Assembly: GCA_937888735.1 (NCBI GenBank)
Contig: CALASN010000193.1
Location: 1 to 9,451, forward strand
Direction of reading: 5' to 3'
DNA from: UBA5499 sp002426275
GTDB taxonomy: Bacteria > Bacillota > DTU084
Length of the DNA stretch: 9,451 nucleotides
Shown here one piece after another: positions 8,101-9,451 of this stretch. Numbering within the stretch: position 1 is the first letter of the stretch; each line of letters starts with the position of its first letter. The notes below the pieces were generated by a model, which ran no database searches, was not told the DNA's origin, and saw nothing but the letters and a program-made list of their open reading frames with translations. The translations under genes and the position numbers were made by a program.

Positions 8101-8293
8101 AGAATTACGCGATTTCTCTGAGGTGGAATTGCACGATAAGCTAAAGGATCTGAAGGAGGAGTTGTTCAACCTCCGGTTCCAAGCTGTCACCGGCAATCTG
8201 GAGAACAGGATGCGGATCGGCCAGGTGCGTAAGTCCATCGCCCGGGTGCAGACAGTGCTCCGGGAACGGGAACTTGGGATTGTACGGACCTGA
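8084..8293 (+). CDS. rpmC: 50S ribosomal protein L29
   Basis: This small all-helical protein has the L29 core LHDKLKDLKEELFNLRFQ followed by NRMRIGQVRKSIARVQTVLR. It lies next to L23 at the tunnel exit. Starting at ATG 8084 it has 69 residues (MSVKAKELRDF...). GTG at 8090 gives 67 residues (MKAKELRDF...), closer to the family average. GTG 8081 and an upstream in-frame TTG at 8057 are less likely, because their extra residues do not resemble L29. The G-rich stretch GGTGGGTGGTG (8073-8083) inside rplP is the probable ribosome binding site. The gene overlaps rplP by 17 bases with the ATG start. Identity is sure; the exact start is not. Confidence 0.93.
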   Translation: MSVKAKELRDFSEVELHDKLKDLKEELFNLRFQAVTGNLENRMRIGQVRKSIARVQTVLRERELGIVRT

Positions 8294-8307
8294 AGGGAGG
8301 GGCGAGA

Positions 8308-8550
8308 ATGAAAAAAGCGCGGGTAGGCTTAGTGGTTAGCGACAAAATGGATAAGACCGTGGTTGTGCTGGTGGAACGCCGCCTGAAGCATCCGAAGTAT
8401 CCGCGGATTGTTCGCCGCTCTAGTCGCTTGAAAGCACATGATGCCGAAAACTCATGCAGGATCGGCGATCGCGTCCGGATCGAAGAATCAAGGCCGCTTA
8501 GCCGCGATAAACACTGGATCGTAACGGAAATAGTCGAAAAGGCGAAGTAA
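8308..8550 (+). CDS. rpsQ: 30S ribosomal protein S17
   Basis: The 80-residue OB-fold protein has KARVGLVVSDKMDKTVVVLV at the start, then RRLKHPKYPRIVRRSSRLKA, then DAENSCRIGDRVRIEESRP and SRDKHWIVTEIVEKAK. S17 binds helices of the 16S rRNA 5' domain early in 30S assembly. The start is ATG 8308, with AGGGAGGGG (8294-8302) upstream, 14 bases after the rpmC stop. It is a few residues shorter at the N-terminus than many homologues, but the binding site and the preceding stop leave no better start. It closes the S10 part of the cluster. Confidence 0.97.
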   Translation: MKKARVGLVVSDKMDKTVVVLVERRLKHPKYPRIVRRSSRLKAHDAENSCRIGDRVRIEESRPLSRDKHWIVTEIVEKAK

Positions 8551-8580
8551 GGCTTTTGCGTCAGAAAGGGGGGGCGACGA

Positions 8581-8949
8581 ATGATCCAACAACAGACAAG
8601 ACTGCGTGTGGCGGACAATTCCGGCGCGCGCGAGATCATGTGCATCAGGGTTTTGGGCGGTTCCGGGCGTAAGAGCGCAGGCGTTGGAGATCTGATCGTA
8701 GCTTCGGTGAAAGAAGCCACGCCAGGCGGACAGGTGAAAAAGGGCGATGTTGTGAAAGCGGTCGTGGTGCGCACAGTGAAGTCCATTCACCGTCCGGACG
8801 GATCCTATATAAGATTTGACGAGAATGCCGCGGTGATCATCAACGATCAGAATAACCCCCGGGGAACCCGTATTTTCGGGCCAGTGGCCCGTGAGTTGCG
8901 GGATCGAAATTTCATGCGGATTATCTCTTTAGCGCCAGAGGTTCTCTGA
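8581..8949 (+). CDS. rplN: 50S ribosomal protein L14
   Basis: The 122-residue product is canonical in length. It opens MIQQQTRLRVADNSGAREIM, continues with CIRVLGG and VVVRTVKSIHRPDGSYIRFD, then NAAVIINDQNNPRGTRIFG, and ends RDRNFMRIISLAPEVL. L14 lies at the subunit interface, forms an intersubunit bridge, and is the docking site of the silencing factor RsfS in bacteria. The start is ATG 8581 with AAAGGGGGGG (8565-8574). It begins the spc part of the cluster, 30 bases after rpsQ, with no promoter or terminator apparent between them. Confidence 0.98.
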   Translation: MIQQQTRLRVADNSGAREIMCIRVLGGSGRKSAGVGDLIVASVKEATPGGQVKKGDVVKAVVVRTVKSIHRPDGSYIRFDENAAVIINDQNNPRGTRIFGPVARELRDRNFMRIISLAPEVL

Positions 8950-8969
8950 GGAGCAAAGGGGGGAGAGAG

Positions 8970-9287
8970 TTGAAGCTAAAAGTCAAAAAGGGCGACACGG
9001 TTAAGATCATCGCAGGCAAAGATAAGGGGAAGCAGGGAAAGGTCCTGCAGGTAATTCCCAGCGCGGGCAAGGTGGTTGTGGAAGACATCAACATTATTCA
9101 GCGCCACACCAAACCTAACCAGGCGAATCCCCAAGGCGGAATTGTGGAGAAGCCGGCGCCCCTTGCCGCTTCCAATGTCATGCTCATCTGTCCGGGATGC
9201 AATTTACCCGCTAAAACCGGCAGCACACGGGATGAGCAAGGAGCTGCAAGCAGAGTTTGCAAGCGGTGCCAGCGGACTATAGATTAA
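8970..9287 (+). CDS. rplX: 50S ribosomal protein L24, zinc-ribbon type
   Basis: The 105-residue protein starts at TTG 8970 behind AAAGGGGGGA (8955-8964). It has the KOW motif (M)KLKVKKGDTVKIIAGKDKG, then KGKQGKVLQVIP, and IIQRHTKPNQANPQGGIVEK. The C-terminal part holds Cys74-x2-Cys77 (CPGC) and Cys97-x2-Cys100 (CKRC), a probable zinc-binding pair that many bacterial L24 proteins keep and others have lost. L24 is one of the first proteins to bind the 5' end of 23S rRNA and initiates 50S assembly. The frame is intact; 30 bases separate it from rplE. Confidence 0.97.
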   Translation: MKLKVKKGDTVKIIAGKDKGKQGKVLQVIPSAGKVVVEDINIIQRHTKPNQANPQGGIVEKPAPLAASNVMLICPGCNLPAKTGSTRDEQGAASRVCKRCQRTID

Positions 9288-9317
9288 GTTATTGGATAAA
9301 ATAGGGAGGGCGAGGGA

Positions 9318-9451
9318 ATGTCGCGCTTGAAGGAGAATTATTTACAAGAGGTCAAGCCAGCCCTGGCAGCGCGCTTTAGCTACAAAAATACAATGGAGAT
9401 CCCCAAAGTAGCCAAAGTGGTGGTGAACATCGGCGTGGGGGATGCCACAGC
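9318..9451 (+). CDS. rplE: 50S ribosomal protein L5, N-terminal part (cut by window end)
   Basis: The reading frame opens at ATG 9318 behind GGGAGGG (9304-9310) and runs off the window after 44 full codons. It reads MSRLKENYLQEVKPALAARF, then SYKNTMEIPKVAKVVVNIGV and GDATA, which is the start of L5 (family length about 180). L5 binds 5S rRNA with L18 and L25 and contacts the P-site tRNA and S13. Its position after rplX is the standard spc order. Confidence 0.96.
   Translation, partial: MSRLKENYLQEVKPALAARFSYKNTMEIPKVAKVVVNIGVGDAT

Overview
The window is one uninterrupted, all-plus-strand stretch of the str, S10 and spc ribosomal-protein clusters of a bacterium. It runs from the 3' half of rpsG through fusA and tuf, then rpsJ-rplC-rplD-rplW-rplB-rpsS-rplV-rpsC-rplP-rpmC-rpsQ, then rplN-rplX and the start of rplE, where it is cut off. 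No RNA gene, mobile element, CRISPR array or accessory gene is visible. The longest non-coding gap is 77 bases.

The organism looks like a moderately GC-rich, low-oxygen Firmicute (Clostridia, perhaps Peptococcaceae/Moorella-like). This is inferred from four things. tuf leads straight into rpsJ. Every gene has a strong purine-rich Shine-Dalgarno sequence. GTG and TTG starts are frequent. EF-Tu carries a four-cysteine insert of a kind I recall from that group. The genus cannot be named from this sequence alone.

Layout: 1-224 is the rpsG 3' end, 270-2339 fusA and 2371-3567 tuf. A 77-base spacer with a strong hairpin comes next. From 3645 to 9287 the ribosomal-protein genes follow with gaps of about 30 bases or less, and some of them overlap. 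rplE begins at 9318. The products are EF-G and EF-Tu, which drive elongation, plus structural proteins of both ribosomal subunits, so co-transcription would balance the translation machinery.

The one striking abnormality is in rplB. At 6166-6199 the sequence is the Illumina TruSeq adapter. It stands in place of about 79 bases of the gene and shifts the frame. The gene reads correctly on both sides, and restoring the missing bases gives a normal 274-residue L2. This is an assembly or read-trimming artefact, not biology. Frameshifted proteins predicted here should not be taken as real. I found no new biological system in this window.
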